Shown: positions 24,771 to 36,450, counted from the first letter of the stretch. The stretch: 64,000 nt of DNA from Tetmemena sp. SeJ-2015 (GCA_027382625.1 JAJKFJ010022706.1:1-64000); one strand, 5' to 3'. The notes: generated by a model not told the origin, from the sequence alone. Translations and numbers: made by a program.

Positions 24771-25018
24771 AAGGCCTAAGCTTTCTCCTGCAGAGCTCGC
24801 CCCTGCAGACTCTTATTCTCACCTCTTAGCCTGTCGTGATGGACCTATGCTTTCTCTTAGGGAAATCAAGGCAGGTTATTTTCTCTTCGCTTCTTTTAAA
24901 GATTCTCTAACAGTTCACTCATATTAACTACTCTTTCTCTCATTTTCTTATCACCACTCAATTCAAATCTTTGAGTAACTTATAATGTGCTCTATAATGG
25001 AAGTTAAATTATAATCTA
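24771..25018. other. intergenic / 3' UTR
   Basis: Pyrimidine-rich and AT-rich spacer between two plus-strand genes; nothing recognised. Confidence 0.5.
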
Positions 25019-26160
25019 ATGGGTTGCTCTTAATCTAGCTCAGTAAGCCCAGTCACCAACTTAACTAACGAACAAGGCAAGGGTAGAGGTGGTAACGAAC
25101 CACTCAAAGGAACCTCCAGCTTCATAGGCTACACACCACCTGCTAGTAATACAAGAACATAACCATTTGAGAAAGAATGACTCAATATTTATCTATAGAG
25201 ATACTGAAGCCAGCAACATTATTAAAAATATATTTTTGTACAAAGGAGGAGCTGGAAGCGATCTACAGGAAGTATAACTTAAAGCCAGACTCACAAAAAA
25301 TTGACCTTAGCTTCAAGCATTTGGGAGACAGTGGAGCAGAGGAGATTGCCCAATTTATAGTCTCTTCTTCTAAGATCAAGCACATCAATCTCAGTAAGAG
25401 CTATTGCAAACTTATTAAAGCGCTTTAGAGAGTAACAGTCTGGGGAAGTTAGCAGCTCAGTTTCTGAGTGAGGCGTTAGTTTTAAATAAGTCACTTGAGA
25501 TTCTGGAACTATGTGAGTTTTTAATTATCCCTAACTTTTGATAGAGAGTAACGCCGTTGGGGAGGATGGCTCGAATCTGATATTCTACACCCTGAATTAG
25601 AACTCACTCCCACTCAAGGAACTTAATTTGGACTTCAACTCGATAGGGCAAGATGGAGGATGGTTCATCATCAAACAGCTCAAAGGTATGAAGACCCCAC
25701 TCTAAAGGCTAAGTCTGGGCAGCAACGAATTAAAATGCAGAGAAGGTTATTTGTTACACTTTAATTGGGTGACAAAGTAGTGATAGAGCTGGTGAGATAA
25801 GTCATGAGCGAGGGTAATAAATTAGCAGAGGCCAAGCTGTAGTATAATGAAGTGAGCGATGACTACGTGGACGAGCTATTCCAAATCTTTGAGAACGCTA
25901 TTGAGAAACATGTTTCAAAGTCTCCAAGTCAACAAAGCAAGGGCAAACAGAAAACACTGCCTTCGTAGCAACCAACCTTGTTGAACTCAGCTAGGACGAG
26001 CACCAGCACTAAATCAGCAGACTCGTTAAATGCAGCCACTGATATCTCCAGCAAGTTGACTCTTAAGCATTTGGATTTGTCCATGAACCAGTTCTCGAAC
26101 AAGAGTGAACTCAGGCTTGATAAACTTATGAAGGCCTGCTTTAAGACTTATAAGATATGA
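25019..26160 (+). CDS. leucine-rich-repeat (RNI-type) protein with possible N-myristoylation site
   Basis: ATG 25019 gives MGCSQSSS, a good myristoylation/palmitoylation context. GT...AG introns are 25146-25198, 25394-25428, 25513-25544 and 25746-25777. After removal the frame is continuous to TGA 26160. LRR units of the ribonuclease-inhibitor type are visible: KIDLSFKHLGDSGAEEIAQF, HINLKSNSLGKLAAQFL, ILELQSNAVGEDG, ELNLDFNSIGQDGGWFI, RLSLGSNELKC and, later, LKHLDLSMNQFSNKSEL. Between them is a polar helix. Introns fall at the same place of successive repeats, so repeats and exons grew together. Partner unknown; probably membrane-attached. Confidence 0.8.
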
Positions 26161-26366
26161 TGAATATAGATATAAACTTAGAAACTAAGAAGTGCTTCAA
26201 CTCAGTGACACTATAAAATATAAGCTTTATATAAGTTAAGTTAGTGCTTAAAAGTATTCCAAAAATACAAGTTTAATTAAGTTCAAAGTTGTAGCACTTT
26301 GACTTTCTCTTGATTCTCCTTACTCCAAGGTCTAAGTGCTTGGATATCTCCATCGTTTAAGTACAG

Positions 26367-27372
26367 CTACTCTGAACTGATTGCGTTTTCGTTCTGTTGA
26401 GAGTTGCTAAAAGAGGAGTTAGGGTTCTGTTGGTGGTACTTGGCCAGCTCCACAAAGACAGGGTGGACGAACTTGTACTCCTTGCCGCCCTGCTTGTGGC
26501 CGTAGAGGGCTTGATTGCACTCCTTCAGGAGCTCATCGATACCGTGGTCTCCCTTAAGCTGGTTATTGATTTTGATCTTGTTGATGAGGGCAATCAGCTC
26601 CTTGTGCTCCCTGACCACCTGCTCATGCTGCTTCCTCTTGTTGTCGATGAAAGTTTTGTGCTCGTGCTGCAACTCCTTTGCTTGCTCGATGAGCATGGCA
26701 CCCTCCTCATCCTGCATGAGGCCCTTGTAGTCAATCTTGAGAGCGGAGTGAGCAGCTTGTCTCTTCTTATCCTCATCCAATAGTGCTTCCTGCACAGCTT
26801 GGACCTGATCATCATCCTCCATGTTTATTCCACCATCCCCACTCAGGATGTTGTTCTCACTTGATAGTTGCTACTACTGACTGAGAACTCCAAAGTGAGG
26901 CTCGTCACTTATAGTTCCAGAGACTCCAGCGTGGTTGGTTTGCCCTCTGGCAAGAGCAGCCATCAATTAGCCAAGTGCCAAGTCATCGTGGTTCATTCCA
27001 TAGGTCGAAGAGGCATCTGAATCACTCATATCACTATCACTCATGTCCTCATCCTCATCTTCACTAGAGCTGGATCCTGCGTTAGGAGTTTAAGAGGAAG
27101 CTGTGGACGGGTCTTGTTTGCAGACTGAGAATATTTTGCCCAGAAGATAAGCCTGTAGAGTTGTAAGACAGAGATTAAAAAGCGCTATTGTACTTACATT
27201 CTCCTGATATTTGTTGAGTGCTTCGTCCTTAATTGTGTCTGCACTACTCCTCGTATCAAACCTGATGTCCTAATGATATTTTAAAATGAAGTCTTGTTCT
27301 TACAATGGATGTGGGGTACTTTTGATCCTACTCTGCTTTTTGAGCTTGCTGCTAGTTGCCGCCGCGGTTCAT
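26367..27372 (-). CDS. acidic hypothetical protein with helical C-terminus
   Basis: ATG at 27372 (MNRGGNQQQAQKAEQ). Introns 27270-27303 and 27153-27197 in phase 0. A Ser/Asp/Glu run (SSSSEDEDEDMSDSDMSDSD) follows, then a C-terminal helical region rich in Glu/Lys/Gln, ending at TGA 26367. The acidic stretch and basic helices suggest a nuclear or chromatin-associated protein, but no domain is recognised. No IES was found. Confidence 0.7.
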
Positions 27373-27504
27373 TAAATCACTCTATATTATAAACTTAATA
27401 TTCTAATAGACCTCTCCTCAACTTTAATTCTCAGAGTCTCGAAGATTGCATTCTGTAATTATTCGTTAAAATTAATTTCAAATTATAAATAAAGAGCAGT
27501 GAAA

Positions 27505-29373
27505 ATGCAACTAAGCGCTAAGAAGCAAAAGAATCTCACCTACCTGGAGGTGCAAGCACAGATTATGGTTAACGAGGATGAAGAGGCGCCTGAGGTGACA
27601 GATGAAGAGAAGTACGAGCAGCTGCTTGAGAAGAGAAAGGACAGGAGGACTGTAAGTTGTTATTACTATGAATATATTTAATTTCTCTTTTCTTGAATAT
27701 ATACAATCTCTTGATGTACAGTTACCAATCTTAATATGTGAATAGGGAGAGTCACTCTTTGATTTCCTGGAGAGACAGGTTAAATCACAGATGAGGGAGG
27801 CACTAGGACAGCCACTTCAAAACATCTCCAGTGAGCTGCTCAACAAGGTAGTCACTAGGGAGGTCCAAAAAGATCTCAAGAAGTTCAAGAATGCAGCTGG
27901 CAAGACCCCCAACAAGGAGAAGAGAAACCATTTAGGAACTTCATAAAGAAGAAAACTATCCTACTTATATTTATTGTTTCAGCTGAGAAGGGAGCTAATC
28001 CCTCCCCTCAAAGAAGGCTACAGTTTTCTTAAAACCCAGCTGCTGGATTCGGTTCCCCAGACAGGATGAGGAGCTCAGAACAGAACTTCTTTGGAGAGGA
28101 GAGTCAAGCCCCCGTCAACCAGGGCGGCAACTCAAGGGAGATCAGAGATGCTCTGAAGGAGCTGGACACTGGTATCCACGACAAGCAGTCACTGATAAAG
28201 ATGCTGATCATTAAGTGCAGCGACGCAGATAATAGCTACAAGAAGATCAAGAAGGCCTTGAGTCAAGGAGAGTACTCCACAGCTGATAAACTAGTTAATT
28301 TTATATATGGATTTAACTAGTAGGCTAGCTTGAGCAGTTGAACCTGGTCACTCTGAAGGATCTTCAGAACGAGATTCAACAGAAGAGCGACCTGCTTGAC
28401 TTGGTAGCCCAGCTCGGAGATTAGATCAAGCGTGAGAGGTAGGAGCTCGTGGGTTCCAAGTCAGTAGGCAAGGGAGTGCGATATGATGACCAACAGTAGG
28501 AAATCAAGGAGCTCAAGAAGTGCATCGACGAGCAGAGACAAAGAATCAGAGAGTTGGAGAGTGGAAAGTCCAACAGAAAGGAGCAAGTCAATAGGAACCT
28601 AATCCATTATCATCATTTACCTTGTAGGTGTTCATTATATAGTTAGTTTAATGGAGTAGCTGAACGATGCAGACAGTCAGGTGGGTGACTATAAAAGGAG
28701 ATTGGAGGTGATGGAGCGAGAGAATGCAAAGCTGAGAGAGGAGATGAAAGGCTACATCACTGACTTCCAGAAGCAGTTGGATCTGAGGGATGACGAGATC
28801 AGGAACTTGAACTACCAGCTGGAGCACAGTCAGAACAACTCCAGAGAGCAAGAGATAGCTGCTCTCCTCAGAAAAGAGATAGAGACCTACAAGGCTGAGA
28901 ATAGAACGCTTAGGGATAAGGTTGGCATGCTCAATTCAGAGATTGACCAGCTAATGAAGCAGAGAGCTTCTAAATCCTCTCAGAAGGAACTCGAAAGTGA
29001 GGTGCAGCACTTCAAGTCTGTTCTGAATGAGAAGGAGTCCTAAATTCAGAAGCAGAAGAATGAGTGGGCAGGCATTTATGGAAACATGAAGCAGGAGATT
29101 GAGGATCTGAAGGCGGATAACAGAGCACTCTAAAGTGAAAGTGAGAAGCTCATTAAGTAGCTTGAAATGGGTGGACAAGGTGGTGGCAATAGACAACTTG
29201 AGAAGGAGCTTGCCAAGAAGCTCAAGAAGAGAGAGTTGGAGTGCTCAGCTCTTTGGGAAACCCTCAAGGACATGCACATCTCAGGTAGAAATGTGTTCGA
29301 CGCTAGATAGATGTTAGACATCCTAGCTCTCAGGGCTTTAGATACCAAAGCTAAGAGAAAGCTTAAAATCTGA
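27505..29373 (+). CDS. coiled-coil protein, function unknown, with two IESs
   Basis: ATG 27505 (MQLSAKKQKNLTYLEVQAQI). Intron 27652-27745, IES 27923-27990, intron 28294-28328, IES 28589-28643; TGA 29371-29373. The N-terminal 60 residues are acidic. A conserved-looking block GESLFDFLERQVKSQMREAL is followed by a linker, then a coiled coil over roughly 400 residues with heptad Leu/Glu/Lys/Gln. The C-terminal tail has WETLKDMHISGRNVFDARQM. Probably a cytoskeletal or basal-body component; this is inference from the coiled coil only. Confidence 0.75.
27923..27990. other. IES, 68 bp, pointer GAGAAG
   Basis: GAGAAG at 27917-27922 and 27985-27990. It contains TTTAT-rich sequence and an apparent TTTCAG, but there is no GT donor in phase. 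Removal gives TPNKEKGANPSPQRR in frame. Confidence 0.85.
28589..28643. other. candidate IES, 55 bp, pointer AGT
   Basis: AGT at 28586-28588 and 28641-28643. Removal gives KEQVSLMEQLNDADSQ. A GT...AG intron removing SGKSNRKEQ is a weaker alternative. Confidence 0.65.
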
Positions 29374-29481
29374 TGCTCTTATATAACAGTTGTGTAATAG
29401 CAATTATTTTACAAGTTAACTACAACTAATGATGTCATTCATCCATAATATATAACTTATGATGCTTTAACTTAAATTTAT

Positions 29482-30690
29482 TCAATCCTCTAGCCATCTT
29501 AACTTTTTGCCATCCTTCCATTCTCCCTTCTTTGCTTCTCCCTCCTTAGAGATGTAGAGGCCTTGACCGTGCTACTTTCCCTAGCTCCATGGACCGATGT
29601 ATTTAACAAAAATGAAACTTAGCAACGTATTTCCTGCCATCTGCCCAAGTGAAATCCCCATGGCCTTCTCGTTTATCTTCAACGAATTCTCCCTCGTACC
29701 TCTTGCCGTCTTTCCACGTCAGCAGCCCTTTCCCATGCATCTTGTTCTTGAGCCACTCGCCTTCATAGTGCTTGCCATCAGGCCACTGATATACTCCATA
29801 GCCGTTAATTTCGTTGAGTTTGAATTCTCCCTCGTAGTAGCTCCCATCTGCAAACCCAAGTCTACCCTTCCCCTCCTTTTTGCCATCTACGTACTAGCCC
29901 TCGTATTTTGCACCATCTGGCCAGCTCTCCATTCCAAAGCCATGCTGCTTGTCTTCGAACCAGTCTCCATTGTAATACGCACCATTTAAATAAGAGTACA
30001 TCCTCATTAAGGGTATGGAATATTTGCATGAGAGTAGTTTCCCATACCATGAGCTTTGTCATCCTTCCACTCCCCTTCATAGATATCGCCATCTGCGTGA
30101 ATAAGCTTCCCTCTTCCATTGGCCTTGTCGTTTTACCACTCCCCTTCGTACGTGGACCCGTCAGGCCACTGTTATTGACCAAAGCCATCTCTCAAGTTAT
30201 TCAGCCATTCACCCGTGTAGACTGCGTCATTCTATAATCTGATGGGACCCATGTTCACTCTCTGATCTGAGGGGCCTAAGTTATTCTCTAGTTTTATTAC
30301 GCTGCTCAGCATTTTAGAAGTGTTTACTCCGTTTTCATTCACCATTCCAGATTAGTTGAAGCTATCTCTAAAAAAGCAAACACTAAAATCAGTATACTGA
30401 ATGATTGAAATCTCTATCCCGATCCAAATGAGAATTTATAAAGAGAAAATACTAGAATTTGCCTTGCCCTGCGTCTTGACTTATTTGAGAACTTGTCCTC
30501 CAACTCCAATTTACTAATCCTTCTCAAACCTGCTCTGATAAGCTGGCTAGTCTATGTCATAGTTTCCTTCAAAGTTCTGTTAAGCGAGGGCTTCCTTGTC
30601 ATTCCAAGACTGGCGGATCTAGTTTTAGTCCACTCTAAATTACTCCTTCTCATCGGTGCAAGTCGTGCAGAAAGAGGTGCAGTTTCCCAT
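29482..30690 (-). CDS. MORN-repeat protein with N-terminal MGNC acylation motif
   Basis: ATG at 30690 gives [11 protein letters not shown], predicted to be myristoylated and palmitoylated. A polar linker follows, then at least eight MORN units of the form [14 protein letters not shown] / [15 protein letters not shown] / [15 protein letters not shown], which bind membranes or scaffold cortical and ciliary structures. Two IESs (29988-30025 and 29605-29632) fall inside MORN units and must go. A third possible insert lies around 30364-30416, where the frame is open but the composition changes to AT-rich; the TAGAGAT repeats there do not restore frame. Stop TGA at 29482. Confidence 0.85.
29605..29632. 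other. IES, 28 bp, pointer GTATTT (AAATAC on coding strand)
   Basis: Repeats at 29599-29604 and 29627-29632. Removal joins ADGRKY to IGPWSQGKQHG, the expected MORN spacing. Confidence 0.85.
29988..30025. other. IES, 38 bp, pointer ATTT (AAAT on coding strand)
   Basis: Repeats at 29984-29987 and 30022-30025. The insert contains TAATGA in frame; removal gives [16 protein letters not shown]. Confidence 0.85.
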
Positions 30691-30885
30691 TACGACAAAT
30701 TATAATTAAAATTTAACTTCATATCTGCTGCATTCATCATAACGAGTACATATATTGAGTAGGTTAAAGGAAAATCAAGAAATAAAAGTTTAATGACTCA
30801 AGTGTCTGTCAAGAAGAGCATAGCAGTATGCATTCGCGCGTTGTCATTCAAGATACTCGTCTTGTTTACTCTGTGGCTCCTATCT

Positions 30886-33800
30886 TCATTCAAACCAAAC
30901 TTAGAATCCATAAAAGTATCGACAGATATATCTCTATTCAAGTTTATTAGAGGGCTTGCCACTTTGCTTTCGCTGATACATCTGCGGCCCGTGAGGAATG
31001 CTAATTATATTTCTGTTTTAACTTGCATTCAAAGTACCACCTCCATCTATATAGCCAGAGGTTGCATTTAGTTTCGTCCTCTGAGAGTAACTCCTCCGTG
31101 CTTGAGAGGGTGTTTGAACAGCTATGGCAGTCTGAGATCCCTTCATCATAGCTAGGTGCTGATCCAAATGCTGTAGTCCCTAGCTCTGGTAGTTAGAAGG
31201 CCCGAGAGCAGATTAGTTGAGGGAAAAATGATTATTGTTATTGTTGTTTGAACTCCCTGTGTTATTCATGATAGTTGCATATTGCTTCTTGATGTTGTTG
31301 AGGGTAGTCTTACGCACATCCTCTATGCGCTTGGACTTCAACTTCTTATTTATTGAAGGATTGAGGCTATAAGTGCGCTTGTCTTGCCTCCTGTCTTCTG
31401 AGTCAAGAGTTTTGTTCCCATTCAATATATATTACCTCAATTCCCTAAACTACAATGATATTATCACTTATTGTTCAAGAAGTTTTCTAGTTCATTCTCG
31501 CCAGCCATATTTAAGAAAATATAATTAATAAGCTTATTGATGGGAGTTGACTCTTTGCTTGGTGCCTCCAAAGTGGAAGTGTTTCTGCGTGCGGCATCTG
31601 GGTTGTAAAGTACAATTTGATTGTACTGAGTACTGTCTGGTGTTCGCTAGCCCATACCTGTTGAGGCATTAGCTTCTCTCTCGACGAGAGGAGGCTTTAC
31701 ATTTATAGACTACACTCTCTTACCCTAAACATAGTCCACCTGGTTGTCTCCTATCGATTAAGTTGCATATTAAATATAGTACCTACATTATAACTGCATC
31801 TTTGATGTTGAACTACTTGGAAGAGAAGGGAAGTGCTTTGAGTGTGGTAGTGGCTGAGAAAGCTCCATCCTACTTTTGGCTTAGAGGATTAGAAGCAGTG
31901 ATGAAGAAGTTACTATCCTCGTTTTTTAAGTTGTTATTATTCAGTACCCAAGAGCCTCAGTTCTATCCGAACCCGTGTCTATTCTTAGCTGATTAGACAT
32001 CCCTCACAGTAGTGGTTGCATTAGTGTCTATGTTACTGCTCTGCCGATGCTTCTGCTGTTGATTAAATACAAAAGCACTCTTCTCCATTTTAATTGAGTC
32101 TTTAGTCTGGAAGAAAACATTTTACCTTCAAAGCCAGTCCTCATGGAGGAGGTGTGCGGCCTCAGGTCAGAACCCCCATGATGAATGTTTCCACTGTTGA
32201 TGTTAAATAGCTGCCCTTTGTTTTGAATATCAGAAGCGTCATTATATAGCAGTTCTGCACTCTGCTACCTCCTCCTCACTCTAATAGACTCGCTCTGTAC
32301 ATTAAAGTTATTATTGTGGTTGTTCGTATTGATGTTTGAGTCCTACAATTACGAAATAAATACGTTTGAAAATTCTTGGAGCAGGCTTTATCTCATCTCT
32401 TCGTCTAAGTTGGCTTTGGAGGCGAGTAACTAAGAATGGTTCTTGAAAATTCCAATGAAATAGTCTACTTTATTGGCCATGGTTTCTTGTTAAAGCTCAA
32501 GTGCGGCTATCTTCTCTTTCTAGTACTTTGCCTCATCCTGATACTTTAAAGAAAATTAACTAACTTAAACAAAGGTTTATATACTTATTGACTGTGAACT
32601 GTAACCGATGATTTTAATTGGTCTCTCTTAATTGCGCATTTTCCAAAAATAGCTGATGAATCGATTGTTCCAGGGCTGCTATTCGATTAGTGAACTGATT
32701 AAGATCTCTGCGGTCACACTTCTCGCCCGTCTCTTGAATCATGAATTGAAAAGCCTCCCTCATCTTCTGCTTTTCTATTTCCAGTTGCTCCTTGTATTAC
32801 TGTATGCTAGTGTCGAACAGCTCTTTCATATCATTGAAATTAAAGTATAAGACTTTTAAATGCAATTGAAGATGGTCTTTGCTCTATTAGGGTCCACACT
32901 AGTTTTGAGTAGCGCAAATTCAGCCTTGTCACTCTTGTCCTCGTAGATCCTTTGAAGCGCCACATCCAACTTCTTCATGTTAGTTTTGAGTTGGTTGATA
33001 AGAACATAAGCCCCCTCCACTCGGGTGTGGTCTTGCACCACCGCCTCCTACTTCACTCTAAACTTGATCTTGTTCATGGCTTGCTGCTAGTGGTAGTTGC
33101 GGAATATCTTGGTCATCTGCTTCAATTTCTATCTCCTCAGCTTCTTCAGGAAGAGGAAGCGCTTCCACTCCCCATAGAGCAGTTTCTTTTTCTGGTATTT
33201 GAACTTAGCAATCACAGTCCTCGTGAGCAAGTTGTTAGTCTTGTTGGACTGCTAGATCGTCCTTATCATCTGACTCTAGATCCATTTGTATTCTCTCTCG
33301 TGTGAGTCCAGCAGTTTAGTGATGTTCTGGGTATTCTCCTCAACTTAAAGCAATCAATAGAATTTCAACTTTTCTCTTGAGCTCATCGTAGATGTACTGA
33401 GACTCTTAGTTCAGATTACTGAGCATGTAGTCGATGTAGTGAGTGTCCACATACAGGTCGCACAAATTGTGGTCTTTGCTTTTGAGGCCGTCCACTGCAA
33501 GAAACTTTTCGTCCTTCGCGAAGTACCTATCACTCACTGTCTTCACTATACTGTCATCTGCCAGTTTAAAACAAAAAGCAAAATGCGGATTGCAGCTTCT
33601 CTTTGTGAGGGGTCAGTTATTCGTCTCTCTCTTAAATTCGAGCCTCCTTGATGCGAGGTATGTTGAGTCTGAAATTTTCAATGGTCTGTCTGAAGGTGGG
33701 CCTAGTCTTGAGTTCACTATTTAGCAACTCCAAGATATCGAAGTGGATCTGCTGATGAGCGTTTACTCTAGCAGCCAGTCCTTGCAAAGTCTGCTACTTC

Positions 33801-34029
33801 ATCTTTTGAATGTCCTTCTTGGACAAGTGACTTGGTATTTTTCCAGTGAGGAAGTAGTCAGTAAGGTCCAGGGGCACGAAGAAGTTCTCCAGCTTCACAA
33901 TTTGCTTGGTGTTAAAGTTCTAAGCAAACTACTCTGGGAGAATTGAAGCACTGGACTTGTCATTATCAGACTGCGAGGTCTGATCGTGCTCCATCATCAT
34001 GAGCATGTCCACTGTCTTATTATTCATTT
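30886..34029 (-). CDS. large coiled-coil / N-rich protein with at least seven IESs
   Basis: ATG at 34029 (MNNKTVDMLMMMEHDQTSQS) to TGA 30886. The raw frame shifts repeatedly. Seven pointer-bounded deletions (separate entries) make nearly the whole length continuous. The N-terminal half is helical and conserved-looking (LENFFVPLDLTDYFLTGKIP; YVDTHYIDYMLSNLNQESQY), the middle is a coiled coil (EKQKMREAFQFMIQETGEKC), and the C-terminal third is Asn/Ser/Gln-rich. One in-frame TGA near 31960, after RHGFGQN, is not explained. The first part resembles syntaxin/t-SNARE-like or axonemal coiled-coil proteins in style only; no family is assigned. Confidence 0.75.
31423..31472. other. candidate IES, 50 bp, pointer ATT (AAT on coding strand)
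   Basis: Repeats at 31420-31422 and 31470-31472. It contains TGA codons; removal joins ELENFLNN to GNKTLDSEDRRQ. Confidence 0.7.
31755..31791. other. candidate IES, 37 bp, pointer TAT (ATA on coding strand)
   Basis: Repeats at 31752-31754 and 31789-31791. Removal joins NIKDAVI to GDNQVDYVQGKRV. A GT...AG pair inside gives the wrong frame. Confidence 0.7.
32105..32124. other. candidate IES, 20 bp, pointer TTTA
   Basis: Repeats at 32101-32104 and 32121-32124. Removal joins MRTGFEGK to DSIKMEKSAFVF in frame. Confidence 0.7.
32547..32586. other. IES, 40 bp, pointer ATACTT (AAGTAT on coding strand)
   Basis: Repeats at 32541-32546 and 32581-32586. Removal gives FTVNKYQDEAKYQKEK. Intron borders would be one base out of frame. 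Confidence 0.85.
32839..32870. other. IES, 32 bp, pointer ATTGAA (TTCAAT on coding strand)
   Basis: Repeats at 32833-32838 and 32865-32870. Removal gives KTIFNDMKELFDTS. Confidence 0.85.
33347..33371. other. IES, 25 bp, pointer TCAACTT (AAGTTGA on coding strand)
   Basis: Repeats at 33340-33346 and 33365-33371. Removal gives LKRKVEENTQNITKLL. Confidence 0.85.
33565..33595. other. IES, 31 bp, pointer CAG (CTG on coding strand)
   Basis: Repeats at 33562-33564 and 33593-33595. Removal gives PHKEKLADDSIVKTV. Confidence 0.8.
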
Positions 34030-34334
34030 TTTTTAAATTTAAAAACGATTTTATACTATAAAGAGCAGATAATTAAGACATTTGTAATTAATTAAGCTTC
34101 TAATTGTTGATAGCTTCTAATTGTTGTGGCGAATATGGTTGTAATTTTATAATAAGCATTATTATTTAAAATAAGATGATGTAAAAGCACTTACTGCGTT
34201 TGAGCCAGGTCATGCGCATCAGCCAGCAGTCCCGCAGCTCCTCCTTCCTCCTTGCTAATTAGCAAGTCTACTATTTGCCCTCCCGCTAGTAAGAGCCCCT
34301 TCTCCCCTTTCCCCAACTCAATGATGATTATAGA
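34030..34334. other. divergent intergenic region
   Basis: AT-rich 34030-34190, then a pyrimidine-rich stretch. Likely holds promoters for two divergent genes; no motif can be named. Confidence 0.45.
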
Positions 34335-35969
34335 ATGAGTTTCTTGGATAACCTGTTCAAGCGTAAGCAGAATGAGTCTCTCAAGAAGGAAGAGTAGAAG
34401 TAGAAAGTGGAAGTCAACAAGGAGCTAACCCCAGAGCAATAGGATAAATTAGACCGCGAGAATGAGATCAAGGCCCAAGTTAAGATGGAGTTCCAGCAAG
34501 AGGCAGAACTCAAAAAGAAGAGAGAAATCTACGTCCAGGAAAAGGTAGACCAGAGGGACAGAATAATTCAGAACTTGAACGAGGTGGAAATCCTAGAGCC
34601 CACTATCGAAGTTGATGTGGTAGAGTCAGCGAGCAGCGAGCAAGTAGTAGACGCTGCTCTAGTTGAAAGTCTTGAGAATTACATCAGCTAGAAGAGGACT
34701 AAGAAATTGCTGGGCAAGGTTTAATCCTTCTAGGACAGTATATTTGATGTGTAGATGCTCCCCAACGGACACATCATCCATAAGACTGCCTTCAAGAATT
34801 ATTTAATAGGACTTTCACTTAGTTTAAGAAGGCTAGTGAAATAGCAAAGACAAAGAAGAAGAGTAAGAAGTCAGAAGAGAGTACTGAGATCAAGGGAAAG
34901 CACAAGGCAGAGCCCCTTAAATTTGAGAGCCTCAGTGCTTTCGAAAAATGGGTCGCAGTCAAGAACAGAGAATACTAGAATAACCTGAAGGAAAAGATCA
35001 CTCCTTATCAGTACTATCTTACTCAAGGAGTTGGTTTCGAGAGGCCTTTCACAGGAGCTTACTGGGAGAACTAGGATGTGGGTGTTTACTCTTGTGTCTG
35101 CTGCAGTTAGAGACTCTTCATGTCAGATCACAAATACAAGGTGCCCACTGGTCATGCATCCTTCTGGAACCACATAGTTGACGCTGTTGACTTCACAGAG
35201 GATAAATTGAAGGTGCCGAAGGTGACCAACGCTCATGTTGATACCCTCTATAAAAATAAGATACCTATCAAGCGTTGCATTTGCTCTAATGTAAGACATA
35301 CACATTTCATTATCATCATTTATTCATCCTCATTTATAGTGTGAAGCACACTTGGGCTATGTATTTGCAGATGGTCCAGGTCCTTTCTATAAGCGTTTCT
35401 CTATTAACTCGGCCTCGGTTTTGTTCACCCCCAAGCCTTGGGGCAAGGCACCGCCTCTAATCTACGAAGAGCGCGTTGAAAGAAAGAAGACCTAAGTGAT
35501 ATCAAGAAAGAATGCTGAGGAGATTACTAAGCTGAAGAACATGGCTCGCATTCTGGGTATCACATCGTGGATTGATAGGAGAGACGGCAAGAAGAGGGCT
35601 TTGATGACCAGGAAGCAGAGACTCGAGAGTGAGCTGAAGAGAAGCAAGCCCAGCTCGCTCGAAGGCCTCAACTCTAAAAAGAAGCTGGATAACTTCCTGA
35701 GCTAGGAGCTACGAAAGTAAAAGCTAGAGGCCAGGAAGGCCACCAGAGAGCTCAGGGCCAAGAGGGCTGCAATTAAGGAATAGGGAGTTGATGAGGTGAA
35801 AGCCGAGTTGAATAGCGAGGCCCAAGATGTGCCAGCTGCAGTCCCTAACATCAGTCAATCGCTAAAGGGTTCTAAGGTTAAGAAAGCGAGCTTTAGTCTG
35901 AAGGGAGAGTCTCAATCCGCAGAGAATAAGTAAAACGAGCAGGGCCAAAGCAAAAACGATCAGCCCTGA
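34335..35969 (+). CDS. MsrB (SelR)-fold protein lacking the catalytic cysteine
   Basis: ATG 34335, TGA 35967-35969; IES 34799-34830 and intron 35291-35339. The central domain matches methionine-R-sulfoxide reductase [45 protein letters not shown] and [11 protein letters not shown]. The zinc CxxC pairs are kept (the second as CSNC). The catalytic Cys/Sec of RYCVNSASL / RFxI is Ser, and the resolving-Cys position (GCGWPSF in E. coli) reads GHASFW. So reductase activity by the known mechanism is unlikely. Long helical, Lys/Glu-rich extensions flank the domain (about 200 residues before and after), suggesting an architectural role, maybe as a reader or structural protein. Confidence 0.85.
34799..34830. 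other. IES, 32 bp, pointer AAGAA
   Basis: Repeats at 34794-34798 and 34826-34830. Removal gives [16 protein letters not shown]; the unspliced frame runs out of phase with the MsrB domain. Confidence 0.85.
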
Positions 35970-36450
35970 AATAGAGACATCAATTTTAGATGAATTGCTT
36001 TCTAAGAGATGAGAGACTAAATTAATTTAAACTTTTGATTTTCACAACTTTACTGTGAGAGACTCTACATCTATAGATTGCTATGAAGAATTAAAGAGAG
36101 ACAGATTAATGTTTTAAAAATAAGATTTATAGAATAAACGATGAAGTCAGCAGCAGATGGTAAGTAAGGGTCTTTTATATTCTAGATGTGTACAAACAGA
36201 GATGATAGATATTCATAAAATAAATCTGCATTTAGATTTATTATATATATTCTTATATATGCAAATAATTTAAAATAGTTAAATAAATTTAAAATAAAAT
36301 TATTATAGTTTAAATTTTTACAATATCTTAAGTTTGTTTTAAAACATTTTAAGATGATCAAGGATAGCTAAATTCTTCCCTGCTAAAATTAGTATTTATT
36401 GCTCCATTATTTTGAAAATATGACTTAAAATTTGAGTAGGACAAACAAAG
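35970..36450. other. AT-rich intergenic region
   Basis: Very AT-rich from 36210 to 36350. A short ATG ORF with an intron-like sequence near 36139 is not supported further. Confidence 0.45.

Noticed and set aside
25140..25260. IES with AAAG pointers in the LRR gene
   Set aside because: A GT...AG intron (25146-25198) joins the exons in the correct frame, while the AAAG deletion does not.
26397..26783. Plus-strand ORF opposite the acidic hypothetical gene
   Set aside because: Leu/Val-rich antisense shadow of a Lys/Glu-rich helical protein.
30364..30416. TAGAGAT direct repeats as IES pointers in the MORN gene
   Set aside because: Removal of 46 bp shifts the frame away from the MORN repeats; the unexcised frame is open.
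31930..31965. ACTGA repeats as pointers around the in-frame TGA in the minus-strand coiled-coil gene
   Set aside because: Deleting between them leaves the TGA in place.
34190..34330. Pyrimidine-rich stretch as an RNA gene
   Set aside because: No complementary arms or known RNA motif could be found.
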